Positions 1 through 7,965 of a stretch of DNA of 64,000 bases are shown here, piece after piece (position 1 is the first letter of the stretch; the number at the start of each line of letters is the position of its first letter). Location of the stretch: the NCBI RefSeq assembly GCF_010894405.1, contig NZ_JAAIYA010000032.1:62001-126000 (forward strand), given 5' to 3'. The translations under genes were made by a program, and so were the position numbers. A model generated the notes under the pieces. The model did no database searches, was not told where the DNA came from, and saw only the letters and a program-made list of their open reading frames with translations. This stretch comes from Pyxidicoccus caerfyrddinensis (GTDB lineage: Bacteria; Myxococcota; Myxococcia; Myxococcales; Myxococcaceae).

Positions 1-432
1 CATGACGAAGAAGCGGTAGCCCGCGGGGAGGTTGGAGCCGTTGGGGTTCTCCTGCACGGTGAGGCCGGGGATGGCGCGCAGGCGGACGAGGATGTCCGCC
101 GACGGGTCGGCGACCACGTCCGGGTTGCCCGGGCCCGGGTCGTAGCCGCTGGGGATGCACGCCACGCCGCCGTCGGTGCCGGCGTCTCCCATGCCCGTGC
201 CCGCATCCGTGTCACTCGTGCCCGAGTCCGTGTCTCCGGTGCCCGAGTCCGTCGTGCCGGCGTCACCGGGACGCGTGCCGGAGTCCGTGACCTGCGTGCC
301 GCTGTCCGGCGTGTTGTTCGGTGGGTCGTCGCCGCAGGCCACCGAGGAGAGCAGTGCAAGGATGGGAATCAGCAACAACAGACGGGAAGGGCGTTCAGCG
401 CGGGCCACGAAGTCTCCGGATGGGCCGCGCAT
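1..432 (-). CDS. Secreted lipoprotein, probable tripeptidyl-aminopeptidase family (3' part missing)
   Basis: The gene runs off the left edge, so only the N-terminal part is visible. It begins with a hydrophobic signal sequence ending in a lipobox-like SSVAC, so an outer-membrane or secreted lipoprotein is expected. A low-complexity linker follows, rich in repeated DSGT/DAGT units, which is common in myxobacterial exported proteins. The last visible residues contain DILVRLRAIPGLTVQE followed by GYRFFV. This resembles the start of the catalytic region of secreted S28/S37-type tripeptidyl aminopeptidases (PS-10-like), but no catalytic residues lie in the window. Two in-frame starts are possible: ATG at 432, or GTG at 408, which gives a more typical short signal peptide. 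Confidence 0.5.
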   Translation of the reverse strand, partial: MRGPSGDFVARAERPSRLLLLIPILALLSSVACGDDPPNNTPDSGTQVTDSGTRPGDAGTTDSGTGDTDSGTSDTDAGTGMGDAGTDGGVACIPSGYDPGPGNPDVVADPSADILVRLRAIPGLTVQENPNGSNLPAGYRFFVM

Positions 433-682
433 CCTACGTCAGAAGCCGGACATCCCGTGGCGGGCCGCCGCCGCCGGACGGTGAAGCGCGCACGCGGCGG
501 CAACACCGGCGGGCCGCGGAGGGACCTCGCGGGCAGGAAGACGGTTCACCAGCTCATCGCACCGCGCACTTCCAGCGGGTGTGCGGGGCCGGAAGCGAAC
601 ACCGCCGTCCATCCGCCGCAGGATGGTTCTGGTGCCCAGGCGATGGCTACTGCTCCACGTCTCAATTTCATCGGAGGAAACC

Positions 683-1249
683 ATGAAGCTGTGCGTACGG
701 CTGGGTCTCGTGTTGTCGCTGGGAGCGGCGGTGTTCGTGCTGGCGGGCTGTACCCCGTGCGACGCCGGTGAGAGTCGGTGCGGCCTCCTGAGCAGTTGCC
801 AGAGCCTCGAAAGTGACTCGAGCAACTGTGGTACCTGCGGCAACAAGTGCAGCCCCGGGCAGTCATGCAGCGGCGGCCGGTGCGAGGGCACTCCCACGGG
901 CGGAACGGGGGGCAGCGCCACGCGTCCTCCCGCCACCGGAGGCAGCGGCGGAGGCGGAGCTTGCGGCACCAAGACGTGTCAGGCGGGCGAGACGTGTCTG
1001 ACCTGTGGCGCGGAATCCACCTGCCAGCCCCAGGGCGCGGTGTGCTGCGCCGCGGGCACGGGCGCCGGCGGCAAGGGTCCCGTCATCTGCCAGTCCGGCC
1101 TCGCGTGTGTCCACTGTGGCCCGGACGCTGACGGCTGCCTGCCGCCGGGCACGACGTGCTGCAAGCCGGGCACCGGCGCCGGGGGGAGCGCCCCTGTCTT
1201 CTGCGGCCCCAAGCAGGTCTGCCAGAACCAGTCCTGCGTGTCGAAGTAG
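683..1249 (+). CDS. Cysteine-rich lipoprotein with Stig1-like repeat
   Basis: A 188-residue protein with a signal sequence ending in the lipobox VLAGC. The mature part has many cysteines. Residues about 25-65 contain the spacing C-x-x-L-x(5)-NCGTCGNKCSPGQSC, typical of Stig1-like modules common in myxobacterial secreted proteins. Two similar modules follow (CCAAGTGAGG and CCKPGTGAGG), separated by a Gly-rich linker, and suggest a disulphide-stabilised surface protein. The start is fixed by GGAGGAAA a few bases before the ATG. Function unknown. A strong hairpin lies immediately downstream, and the next gene converges on it. Confidence 0.75.
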   Translation: MKLCVRLGLVLSLGAAVFVLAGCTPCDAGESRCGLLSSCQSLESDSSNCGTCGNKCSPGQSCSGGRCEGTPTGGTGGSATRPPATGGSGGGGACGTKTCQAGETCLTCGAESTCQPQGAVCCAAGTGAGGKGPVICQSGLACVHCGPDADGCLPPGTTCCKPGTGAGGSAPVFCGPKQVCQNQSCVSK

Positions 1250-1261
1250 ACGTAGACGCCA

Positions 1262-1303
1262 GGACACCGCCGGTCCCCTGACACGGAGGGGACGGCGGTG
1301 TCC
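1262..1303. terminator. Bidirectional hairpin terminator between convergent genes
   Basis: An 18-base left arm (1262-1279) pairs with a 17-base right arm (1287-1303) across a 7-base loop, with a single bulged base. It lies between the Cys-rich lipoprotein stop at 1249 and the coiled-coil gene stop at 1330, so it can serve both strands. Confidence 0.7.
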
Positions 1304-1329
1304 GGTGTCTTCACGGCTGTCTGCCGTGA

Positions 1330-2358
1330 CTACTTGCCCTTGTTGTACTCGCGGCTCTGGATGACGCCCTGCACCTCGGCCAGCGCGCGGGCGCCGGAGG
1401 CGGACTCGAGGGCCTTCTCGGCAATCGCCTGGACCTGGCGCTTCGCCTCGTTCAGCTCCGCCTGGAGCGTCTGGATGGCCTGCGCCTGCTTCGTGGCGGT
1501 GTCCTTCAGCGAGGCAATCTCCATGCTGGCCACGCGCTGCGCTGTCTCCGCGTCCTTCGTGGCGAGCGTCAGCTTCAGGTCCCACTCGGACTTCACGCGG
1601 TTGCCCACAATCGCGGCGGCCGTGTCCGTCTCCTTCTTCAGCACCAGCGGGAACTCGGACACCTGCTTGCGCAGGTCCTCCAGCTCCTTCTCGCGCAGCT
1701 TCAGGGCCTCCTCACGCGTGGCCCACTCCTTCTCCAGCTTCTCCTTGCGGTCGCGCTCGGTGGCGGACTGCTGGCGCAGCCCCTCGGCGAAGGCGTCCTG
1801 CTCCTTCTTGCGCAGCTGCTGGGTGTCGTAGGAGTACGCCTCCTCGGCGCGCTTGCGGGCCAGCTCCGCCGCCTCGCGCTCCGTGGCCAGCTCCGCGGCG
1901 GCCTTCGCGCGGGTGTCCTCGATGTCCTTCTGGAGGCGCTCCATCTCCGTCTCGAGCTCCGCCTTCTTCTTGTCGTACTCGGCCACCAGCACGTCGATGG
2001 CGCTCGCGGCCACGTCCTTGCCGTGCAGGCCGTTGAGCTCCTCCGTCTTGAGCTGGATGGCCTCGTCGAGCTGCTTCAGCTCCTCCACCAGCGAGATGAC
2101 CTGCTCGTTGATGCCGGCCAGCGTCTTGTTGATGGTGAGGCCCGCCTCGGTCACCTTCTTCACGGCCGTCTCGGCGGTGAGGCCCGAAACGTCGGCGAGG
2201 ACATTCTTCGCGTGGGTGTCGAGCGCCTCCTGCTCCTTGGTGACGACGACGGGCTTGTTGCGGGCCTTGCGGGCCAGCTCGTCGAAGGCGGCCTTGGTGG
2301 CCTCGGCGGAGCGGTTGCGGGCGACGACGTTGCGCTTGGACGTTTTGCGAGTAGCCAT
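1330..2358 (-). CDS. Coiled-coil protein of unknown function
   Basis: A 342-residue protein with no signal peptide or membrane segment. The first ~20 residues are basic (MATRKTSKRN). Most of the rest, from about residue 90 to 320, is charged heptad-like sequence rich in Glu, Lys, Ala and Arg, with stretches such as ELETEMERLQKDIEDTRAK, so a long cytoplasmic coiled coil is expected. The ATG is preceded by GGAGAG. No enzyme motif is seen. A structural or scaffold role is the most that can be inferred. Confidence 0.75.
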   Translation of the reverse strand: MATRKTSKRNVVARNRSAEATKAAFDELARKARNKPVVVTKEQEALDTHAKNVLADVSGLTAETAVKKVTEAGLTINKTLAGINEQVISLVEELKQLDEAIQLKTEELNGLHGKDVAASAIDVLVAEYDKKKAELETEMERLQKDIEDTRAKAAAELATEREAAELARKRAEEAYSYDTQQLRKKEQDAFAEGLRQQSATERDRKEKLEKEWATREEALKLREKELEDLRKQVSEFPLVLKKETDTAAAIVGNRVKSEWDLKLTLATKDAETAQRVASMEIASLKDTATKQAQAIQTLQAELNEAKRQVQAIAEKALESASGARALAEVQGVIQSREYNKGK

Positions 2359-2737
2359 GTGACTCTCCAGGTATGGCAAGGCCAGGGCAGGCCCGAGGGC
2401 CCGCGAATGGCGTGGAAGTTCTGCGGGGAGTGCGAGGCCCCTTTCTGGCGGCCATGGGAAGAAGATACCCGTGGGGTCTGACATGCTCGGTGGCCGTCCA
2501 GGCACCCGCCAGGGCCCCTGGACGCCCCCGGGAAGGCCTCCGGGCGGGGTGGGGAAGGGGGGAGCCCAGGGCCCCCCGGTTTCCGGCCCCTGGCGAGGCC
2601 CCTGGAGCCGCCGGTTCCAGGCCGGGGGACGGCCTGCCGGACGGGGTTTCCGGGCGCTCCGGGACCTCTCCGCCCTTGTCCTCCGGCCCGGCGCACGGCT
2701 AACTCGCCTCCCTGAATCGGCTCAAGGGAGAGCGTCA
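2359..2737. other. GC-rich divergent intergenic region
   Basis: Non-coding spacer between the coiled-coil gene (leftward) and asnS (rightward). It must hold both promoters, but no consensus -35/-10 pair stands out. It has several short inverted repeats, including GTCCAGG/CCTGGAC (2496-2502 and 2517-2523) and CCTGGA/TCCAGG (2601-2606 and 2616-2621). An open frame upstream of asnS crosses it but resembles no protein family. No T-box features (stem I, specifier loop, antiterminator) are apparent. Confidence 0.5.
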
Positions 2738-4138
2738 ATGCAGGTCGTCAGTGTGAAGAAGGTCCTCGCGGGCGCGGTGGAGGAGGGGACGAAGGTGGAG
2801 GTCCGCGGTTGGGTGCGCACCCGGCGCGACTCCAAGGCGGGCATCAGCTTCGTCAACGTCAGCGACGGTTCCACCTTCGACCCCATCCAGGTCGTCGCCC
2901 CGGCCACGCTGCCCAATTACGAGAAGGAAATCCTCCACCTCACCGCGGGCTGCTCCGTCGTTGCCCGGGGCTCGCTGGTGAAGTCCCAGGGCAAGGGACA
3001 GGCCTTCGAGGTGCAGGCCGACGAGGTCCAGGTGCTGGGCTTCGTGGACGACCCGGACACCTACCCCATCCAGCCCAAGCAGCACACGCTGGAGTTCCTG
3101 CGCGACGTGGCCCATCTGCGCGTGCGCACCAACACCTTCGGCGCCATTACGCGCGTGCGCCACCGCGCGGCCCAGGCCGTCCACCGCTTCTTCGACGAAG
3201 AGGGCTTCTTCTGGGTCAACACGCCCATCATCACCGCCAGCGACGCGGAGGGCGCCGGGCAGATGTTCCGCGTCTCCACGCTGGACACGGTGAACCCGCC
3301 TCGCACGCCGGAAGGCAAGATTGACTGGCACAAGGACTTCTTCGGCAAGGAGGCGTACCTCACCGTCTCCGGCCAGCTGAACGTGGAGGCCTACGCCATG
3401 GCGATGTCCAAGGTGTACACGTTCGGCCCCACCTTCCGGGCGGAGAACTCCAACACCACGCGCCACCTGGCCGAGTTCTGGATGATTGAGCCGGAGATCG
3501 CCTTCGCGGACCTCAACGAGGACGCGAACCTGGCGGAGCGCTTCCTCAAGTTCGTCTTCAAGGCGGTGCTCGCCGACTGCGCGCCGGACTTCAAGTTCTT
3601 CGAGGAGCGCGTGCAGAAGGGCGTCACCGAGCGCATGGAGAAGTTCATCAACTCCAGCTTCGAGCGCATCGACTACACCGAGGCCATCGAAATCCTGAAG
3701 AAGGCCAAGAAGAAGTTCGAGTACACGCCCGAGTGGGGCAAGGACCTGCAGACGGAGCACGAGCGCTACCTCACCGAGGAGCACGTGGGCCGGCCGGTGG
3801 TGGTGATGAACTACCCCGAGCAGATCAAGGCCTTCTACATGCGCATCAACGAGGACGGGAAGACGGTGGCCGCCATGGACGTGCTGGCCCCCGGCATCGG
3901 CGAAATCATCGGCGGCAGCCAGCGCGAGGAGCGGCTGGACGTGCTCGACGCGCGCATGCGGAAGTTCGGCCTCCAGCCCGAGCACTACCAGTGGTACCGG
4001 GACCTACGCCGCTACGGCACGGTGCCGCACGCGGGCTTCGGGCTCGGGTTCGAGCGGCTCATCGTCTACATGTGCGGCCTGCAGAACATCCGCGACGCCA
4101 TTCCCTACCCGCGCGTGCCGGGCTGGGCGCAGTTCTAA
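2738..4138 (+). CDS. asnS: Asparagine--tRNA ligase
   Basis: Class IIb aminoacyl-tRNA synthetase charging tRNA-Asn with asparagine in the cytoplasm. At 466 residues it matches the usual bacterial length. An N-terminal OB-fold anticodon-binding domain (VEVRGWVRTRRDSK, about residues 20-100) precedes the catalytic core. Motif 2 (FGPTFRAENSNTTRHL, about residue 230) and motif 3 (GFGLGFERLI, near the C-terminus) are intact. The family end AIPYPRVPGW is present. The ATG at 2738 is chosen because homology begins there. The last 34 bases and the stop lie in a 193-bp repeat copied about 1.1 kb downstream, where the stop codon has been lost. Confidence 0.97.
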   Translation: MQVVSVKKVLAGAVEEGTKVEVRGWVRTRRDSKAGISFVNVSDGSTFDPIQVVAPATLPNYEKEILHLTAGCSVVARGSLVKSQGKGQAFEVQADEVQVLGFVDDPDTYPIQPKQHTLEFLRDVAHLRVRTNTFGAITRVRHRAAQAVHRFFDEEGFFWVNTPIITASDAEGAGQMFRVSTLDTVNPPRTPEGKIDWHKDFFGKEAYLTVSGQLNVEAYAMAMSKVYTFGPTFRAENSNTTRHLAEFWMIEPEIAFADLNEDANLAERFLKFVFKAVLADCAPDFKFFEERVQKGVTERMEKFINSSFERIDYTEAIEILKKAKKKFEYTPEWGKDLQTEHERYLTEEHVGRPVVVMNYPEQIKAFYMRINEDGKTVAAMDVLAPGIGEIIGGSQREERLDVLDARMRKFGLQPEHYQWYRDLRRYGTVPHAGFGLGFERLIVYMCGLQNIRDAIPYPRVPGWAQF

Positions 4139-4152
4139 CCGCGCCCACCCCC

Positions 4153-4185
4153 GGAGCGGCTGCGCCCGTCTACGGCAGCCGCTCC
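4153..4185. terminator. Perfect hairpin terminator, copy 1
   Basis: Arms GGAGCGGCTGC (4153-4163) and GCAGCCGCTCC (4175-4185) pair perfectly around an 11-base loop. The loop contains CTA, the stop codon of the leftward cotH remnant. In the ancestral layout this hairpin would end both asnS and cotH transcription. Confidence 0.65.
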
Positions 4186-4297
4186 TGCAGCGCGGGCCAA
4201 CGCGTCTTCACCCACTGGCGCACGTACTCGACTTCGCCCTCGTACTCGTTGAAGTCCTGGCGGTCGTCCCAGTCGGGGAAGTTGCCGGCGCCTCCGC
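4170..4297 (-). pseudogene. 3' remnant of a cotH-like gene
   Basis: The last 42 codons of a CotH-like coding sequence (ending WPALQERLP), cut off at 4297 where the repeat ends. The encoded peptide is identical to the C-terminus of the intact gene at 5274-7040; the two base differences are silent. It has no start and is not expected to be expressed. Confidence 0.8.
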
Positions 4298-4301
4298 CCC
4301 G

Positions 4302-4682
4302 TCAAGGGTCGTCGGCCAGGTCGTCCAGTGCATCTTGCGCGCGCTCGCGGTAGAAGGGCACGACTTCAACGGCGAGCACGTCGCGCATTTCCTGTCGTGC
4401 GCTGTCGTAGTCACCCACCAGACGATGACGCTTCATCCTGTAGAGCGCGTCCACGAGCCTGTTGGAGCCATCCGTGATGCGCGCTGAAGTTGCCCGGAGC
4501 AGCTCGAGCGCTCCGGCCTCCGTGGTGAGTGCTCGCGCCGCGTCGTCGTCGCTGATGGCGACCTCGCGAGCGGTGCGCATGAGGAGTGAGCGCACTTCAT
4601 CCGTGAGCACGAGCGGAGCGCCTTCGCGCAGGACCCGGCGCGCCAATGCCCGGATGGGGTCCCAGTCGATTGCGTAGGACAT
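4302..4682 (-). CDS. DUSAM domain-containing protein (candidate immunity protein)
   Basis: A 126-residue soluble protein. It matches what I recall of the DUSAM family, a paralogous domain largely confined to myxobacteria. The diagnostic parts are WDPIRALARRVLREG near the start, AREVAISDDDAARAL in the middle, and GDYDSARQEMRDVLAVEVVP with YRERA near the end. The sequence looks mainly helical, with no signal peptide or membrane segment. It follows the lipoprotein gene on the same strand with only a 3-base gap, so the two are co-transcribed. By analogy with myxobacterial toxin/immunity pairs it may neutralise the upstream lipoprotein. That role is inference; DUSAM has no established biochemistry known to me. 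Confidence 0.65.
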   Translation of the reverse strand: MSYAIDWDPIRALARRVLREGAPLVLTDEVRSLLMRTAREVAISDDDAARALTTEAGALELLRATSARITDGSNRLVDALYRMKRHRLVGDYDSARQEMRDVLAVEVVPFYRERAQDALDDLADDP

Positions 4683-4685
4683 GGG

Positions 4686-5120
4686 CTATTTCTCCTCCTT
4701 CCGCCGGTGGCACTTGTCGATGGGCCATTCCTGCTGGCCCTCGCAGTAGCGAAAACACGCGTAGCAGGAGCCAGTCCAGCCGTCCTCCTGACATTCGCCA
4801 TACGTCCGGATGCAGCGCCGCTTCCACTCTGGGAGGTCCGCGTTGTGCGAGTCGTCCCACTCCGAGGCCGCGCTGTCCGATGCGGCCTTCGCGCCGCCCA
4901 TGAGTACAGCGGCTTCCGCGGCTGAAAGCCCGCACGCCTCGGGAACTCCCGGGTTGCGCTGCAGGCAGCATGTCTCGCTATCCAAGCAGGTGGACTGGGC
5001 GTAGTAGCCGCGGCTCGCGCTGGAGTGTGCGGGCCGGGAGCAACCCGACACCAGGGCAGTGCAGGCGAGCGCAAGTTGCAGCGCAAAGGCCTGTGTTCGA
5101 AGGGGAGGCATGGCGCGCAT
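4686..5120 (-). CDS. Cys-rich lipoprotein, candidate outer-membrane-exchange toxin
   Basis: A 144-residue lipoprotein with signal sequence and lipobox LVSGC. The mature part contains YYAQSTCLDSETCC and CGLSAAEAAVLMG, then a C-terminal Cys-rich module with WKRRCIRTYGECQ, CYACFRYCEGQ and a basic end. Short lipoproteins of this build beside DUSAM or other small genes are frequent and highly variable in myxobacteria. They recall SitA-type toxins, which reach neighbours by TraA/TraB-dependent outer-membrane exchange. There is no recognised catalytic motif, so the toxin proposal rests on context and general form. Start ATG 5120 or ATG 5111. Confidence 0.55.
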   Translation of the reverse strand: MRAMPPLRTQAFALQLALACTALVSGCSRPAHSSASRGYYAQSTCLDSETCCLQRNPGVPEACGLSAAEAAVLMGGAKAASDSAASEWDDSHNADLPEWKRRCIRTYGECQEDGWTGSCYACFRYCEGQQEWPIDKCHRRKEEK

Positions 5121-5208
5121 GGTATGGGCGCACCGGATGCCTCGTCCAAGGAGTCAGAGGAATCTCCAAGCCAGGGCACGGGTGCCGGTGGTGACTCCAC
5201 GTGCGACG

Positions 5209-5243
5209 CTACCCGCGCGTGCCGGGCTGGGCGCAGTTCCAAC
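5209..5243 (+). pseudogene. 3' fragment of asnS without stop codon
   Basis: About 35 bases encoding YPRVPGWAQF, identical in sense to the asnS C-terminus, followed by CAA where the intact gene has TAA. It has no start or catalytic part, and it decayed after being separated from the gene body. Confidence 0.8.
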
Positions 5244-5256
5244 CGCGCCCCCACAT

Positions 5257-5289
5257 GGAGCGGCTGCGCCCGTCTACGGCAGCCGCTCC
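5257..5289. terminator. Perfect hairpin terminator, copy 2
   Basis: Same 11-bp perfect stem as at 4153-4185. The loop contains the CTA that is the stop codon of the intact cotH-like gene. It now terminates cotH from the right. Confidence 0.65.
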
Positions 5290-7040
5290 TGCAGCGCGGG
5301 CCAGCGCGTCTTCACCCACTGGCGCACGTACTCGACTTCACCCTCGTACTCGTTGAAGTCCTGGCGGTCGTCCCAGTCGGGGAAGTTGCCGGCGCCTCCG
5401 CTGGCCTCGGTGCCGAACGTCTTGTACTTCGGCCCCCACTTCGCCCAGTCGCGCTTCGCGGCGGGCGCCGTCTCCTTCACGTAGCCGTCGATGAGGGAGA
5501 GCGCCGTCTCCAGCTTCAGCTCCTCGCGCAAGAGCTTCCGGTAGCGCTCGCGCATGGGCCCGGCGATGGCCGGCTCGGCCAGCATCCGCTTGAAGAGCAG
5601 GTTGTCGGCCTCGAAGGTGAGGCGCGCGGTGGGGGACGAGCGGGTGGTGTCGAAGTTCTGCCCCAGGCTCGCGTCCAAATCCCACGGGATGAAGCGCCAC
5701 GGGCCGCCGGTGGCCGGGTCGTAGGCGTGGTAGGCGTTCTTCCCCTGCGAGTCCGTGCCCAGGATGAGCGTGTTGAAGATCCACCAGTCCTCGTAGTCGC
5801 TCACCTTCGCCCGCTGCGGGAAGCCCGTGCGGAAGGCGGCCGCGTCCGAGTCGGCCACGAAGGCGACGAAGTCATTCAGCGTGTCGAAGGCGTGGGGCTT
5901 GCCCTCCTCGGGCGTGCCCTCCTTCTTCTCGAAGCCCAGGTCGAGCGAGGGCTTGGGCTGGCCGGCATGGTCCAGGCGGGAGAAGTTGGCGTTGTTGTCC
6001 ACGGCCTTGAAGAGGTCCGCGTCCTTGGAGAGGCCGTGCGCGGCCATGAGGCGTTTGTCCACGTGGTCCGCCACCGTGTAGACGCCCATGAAGCGGTTGT
6101 TCATGTAGAGCACCGCGCTGTAGGTGCGAATCTGCACGTGGTCCGGCGCCATCCGGTTCCACAGGTCGAAGGCCAGGCGCGCGCGGACGTAGGAGTTGTC
6201 ATTGAACGTGGTGATGAGCACCACGCGCTTCTTGTCCTCGAAGCCGCCGCCGAAGACGGGCTCGCTGAAGAGGTCCTCGTCCTTGAACTTGAAGGTGAGG
6301 CTGCGCTTGGGGAACACGCTGGAGGTGGCCCCTCGGTACTGCGCTTCGATTTCGAAGCGGCGCCCCCGGTAGACGAGCTGCGCGGGCCGGTAGCCGCCCG
6401 AGGTGAGGCCGCCCTCGAAGGACAGGTGGAACACGGGCAGCCCGTACTCCTCCGTGTACGTCGCGGGGTCGGCGAACTCGACCTTGTCCGCAGCCACGAT
6501 GTTGGGTGCCACGCCCACCTTGAGCGTGCCCGTCTCTCCGGTGCTCCGCTCATGCAGGACCAGGTTCCACACCGCCGACTGGGCCCGAGTGGGCGTCCAG
6601 CGCAGCGTGGCGGTGGGCTCGTCGAAGCTCGCGCCCTGCGGGAGGTTGTCCACGGTGAAGCGCACGTCCGCGGCCTTGTGGCCCGTGCCGCACGTCACGG
6701 TCGCCGTCACCGGCTCGCCTTCCTGCACCCAGCGCGCCTCGCCCGCGGTGGGCGCGCACACGGTGGGCTTCGGCGGCGGCGTCCCCGCGTCCGGTGTGCC
6801 GGCGTCAGTCTCTCCGGGCGGAATCCCCGCGTCGGGCGTCCCGCTGTCGGTGTCGTCCGGGGGCAGTGTGCCTGCGTCGGGCTGCCCGCTGTCTGGAGTC
6901 GGAGAAGGGCTGGGGCCCGGGGCTTCGTCCGCCGGTCCGGGTGCATCCGGTCCACCACCGCCCGCGCTGGAGCCTCCACAGGCCACCATCAGGCCCGTGA
7001 CACATGCCAGCAAGACGCCCGCAAAGCGTTTCCCCGCCAC
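5274..7040 (-). CDS. CotH-family (kinase-like) lipoprotein
   Basis: A 588-residue exported protein. GTG at 7040 is preferred to ATG at 7091 because GGGGGAGGA lies just upstream and leaves a compact signal peptide ending in lipobox LMVAC. A linker with repeated DSGTPDAG-type units covers about residues 25-85. An Ig-like segment follows (LPQGASFDEPTATLRWTPT), then a CotH domain from about residue 170. It contains YRGATSSVFPKRSLTFKFKD, FNDNSYVRARLAFDLWNRM, an RLMAAHG-DLFKAVDNN stretch and RFIPWDLDASLGQNFD. CotH proteins have an atypical kinase fold; spore-coat CotH phosphorylates coat proteins. The substrate here is unknown, and surface location is predicted. Its 3' end was copied into the left repeat at 4105-4297. 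Confidence 0.85.
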   Translation of the reverse strand: MAGKRFAGVLLACVTGLMVACGGSSAGGGGPDAPGPADEAPGPSPSPTPDSGQPDAGTLPPDDTDSGTPDAGIPPGETDAGTPDAGTPPPKPTVCAPTAGEARWVQEGEPVTATVTCGTGHKAADVRFTVDNLPQGASFDEPTATLRWTPTRAQSAVWNLVLHERSTGETGTLKVGVAPNIVAADKVEFADPATYTEEYGLPVFHLSFEGGLTSGGYRPAQLVYRGRRFEIEAQYRGATSSVFPKRSLTFKFKDEDLFSEPVFGGGFEDKKRVVLITTFNDNSYVRARLAFDLWNRMAPDHVQIRTYSAVLYMNNRFMGVYTVADHVDKRLMAAHGLSKDADLFKAVDNNANFSRLDHAGQPKPSLDLGFEKKEGTPEEGKPHAFDTLNDFVAFVADSDAAAFRTGFPQRAKVSDYEDWWIFNTLILGTDSQGKNAYHAYDPATGGPWRFIPWDLDASLGQNFDTTRSSPTARLTFEADNLLFKRMLAEPAIAGPMRERYRKLLREELKLETALSLIDGYVKETAPAAKRDWAKWGPKYKTFGTEASGGAGNFPDWDDRQDFNEYEGEVEYVRQWVKTRWPALQERLP

Positions 7041-7168
7041 CTGAGTCCTCCCCCTCGCCCGTCCCGTCTTCAGGGTCAGAGGAGTAACCATCCGGTGACG
7101 GCGCGGGGAGTCAGCCGGGGCGCGTCACTGTCCGCCCGCGAACGGGAAGGAGCAGCCAGGCAGGCGTG

Positions 7169-7795
7169 TCAGGCGGCGCCGTTCATCGTGGCCAGCACGG
7201 CGCCCACGGAGACCAGGGCGACGCCGGCCAGCCGCTCCCGCCAGACGATGGCCTGCGCGGAGCTGGAGAGCCGTCCCCCCGCGACGCCGAGCCACGCGTA
7301 GACGGCCAGTACCGGCACCTCCACCACGACGCAGGTGAGGCCGTACGCGGCGAACTGCGTGACGGCGCTCTTCCCGGGGTGGATGAACTGGGGCAGCAGC
7401 GCGCCGAAGGACAGGATGGACTTGGGGTTGGCCAGCTGCTTGATGCAGCCCTGCGCGAAGCCGCTGTCCCACAGCGCGGGCTTGGGGCGCTCCTCCAGGG
7501 AGAGACTCTTCCGGGCGCTCAGGAGGGTGCGCACGCCGAGGTAGACGAGGTACGTCGCGCCCGCGTAGCGGATGACGTTGAACGCGATGGGGGAGGTGGC
7601 CAGCGCCGCGCCCAGCCCGGCGGCGGAGATGAAGAAGTAGACCGCGTTCCCCGCTTGCACGCCGAGCGCCGCGCCCATTCCCGCGCGGAAGCCGCGCGAC
7701 ATCGCCTGGGAGATGACGAGGAGAACCGCCGGTCCCGGGGTGATGGAGAGGACGAACATCGTCACTGCGAAGGTGGCCCAGAGGGTGAGGTCCAT
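7169..7795 (-). CDS. LysE/RhtB family amino-acid exporter
   Basis: A 208-residue inner-membrane protein with about six hydrophobic segments. It carries the family signature near the N-terminus (SITPGPAVLLVISQAMSRG) and the central LANPKSILSFGALLPQF, both characteristic of LysE/RhtB translocators that export amino acids or analogues. The length is typical. It is divergent from the DUF2381 gene, with ~170 bases between starts that must hold both promoters. Substrate cannot be assigned from sequence. Confidence 0.92.
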   Translation of the reverse strand: MDLTLWATFAVTMFVLSITPGPAVLLVISQAMSRGFRAGMGAALGVQAGNAVYFFISAAGLGAALATSPIAFNVIRYAGATYLVYLGVRTLLSARKSLSLEERPKPALWDSGFAQGCIKQLANPKSILSFGALLPQFIHPGKSAVTQFAAYGLTCVVVEVPVLAVYAWLGVAGGRLSSSAQAIVWRERLAGVALVSVGAVLATMNGAA

Positions 7796-7965
7796 GGTGC
7801 AGGCGTGCCGCGGGGTGAGGTGTTCCGAGGCGCTACCCTACGGACGCAGCCAGCCCACGGCAAATGACGCGGTTCCCGTGGCCAGCGCCTCCGCCTGCGT
7901 GCCGGCACCGGCGCACGCCCTGACGCGAGGTCCTCTGGTAAGAAGACCCTGGAGGTCATCCCGCA

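Larger units (their letters stand above)
4105..4297. repeat. 193-bp direct repeat, left copy (asnS end + terminator + cotH end)
   Basis: Covers the last bases of intact asnS, the convergent terminator and the last ~42 codons of a cotH-like gene. It matches 5209-5401 without gaps over 193 bases, with about 7 mismatches: five clustered around the asnS stop and spacer, and two in the cotH part that are both synonymous. The arrangement implies that a segment carrying its own asnS-cotH junction was joined in, or that a duplication was made on insertion of the intervening cassette. Confidence 0.9.
4298..5208. mobile_element. Putative inserted cassette: lipoprotein + DUSAM gene between direct repeats
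   Basis: A unique segment of about 0.9 kb between two 193-bp direct repeats, placed in the gap between convergent asnS and cotH. It carries two tightly spaced leftward genes and no transposase or integrase. Recombination between the repeats would excise it as a circle and restore the original junction. Cassette status is inferred from the repeats and the disrupted remnants on both sides. Confidence 0.6.
5209..5401. repeat. 193-bp direct repeat, right copy
   Basis: Partner of 4105-4297. It contains an asnS C-terminal fragment, the terminator hairpin (5257-5289) and the true 3' end of the cotH-like gene. The asnS stop TAA has become CAA here. Weak extra similarity to asnS extends left to about 5203, interrupted by a 7-base gap, so the original homologous tract may have been slightly longer. 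Confidence 0.9.

Noticed and set aside
2471..2737. N-terminal extension of asnS
   Set aside because: AsnRS homology begins at 2738 and the extension is Gly/Pro-rich with no known domain; length from 2738 is already canonical.
2359..2737. T-box or other riboswitch upstream of asnS
   Set aside because: Only short GC-rich inverted repeats are present; no T-box core or antiterminator could be recognised.
5025..7301. Long plus-strand open frame opposite cotH
   Set aside because: It crosses the repeat, the lipoprotein and cotH in antisense and matches nothing; cotH on the minus strand is well supported.
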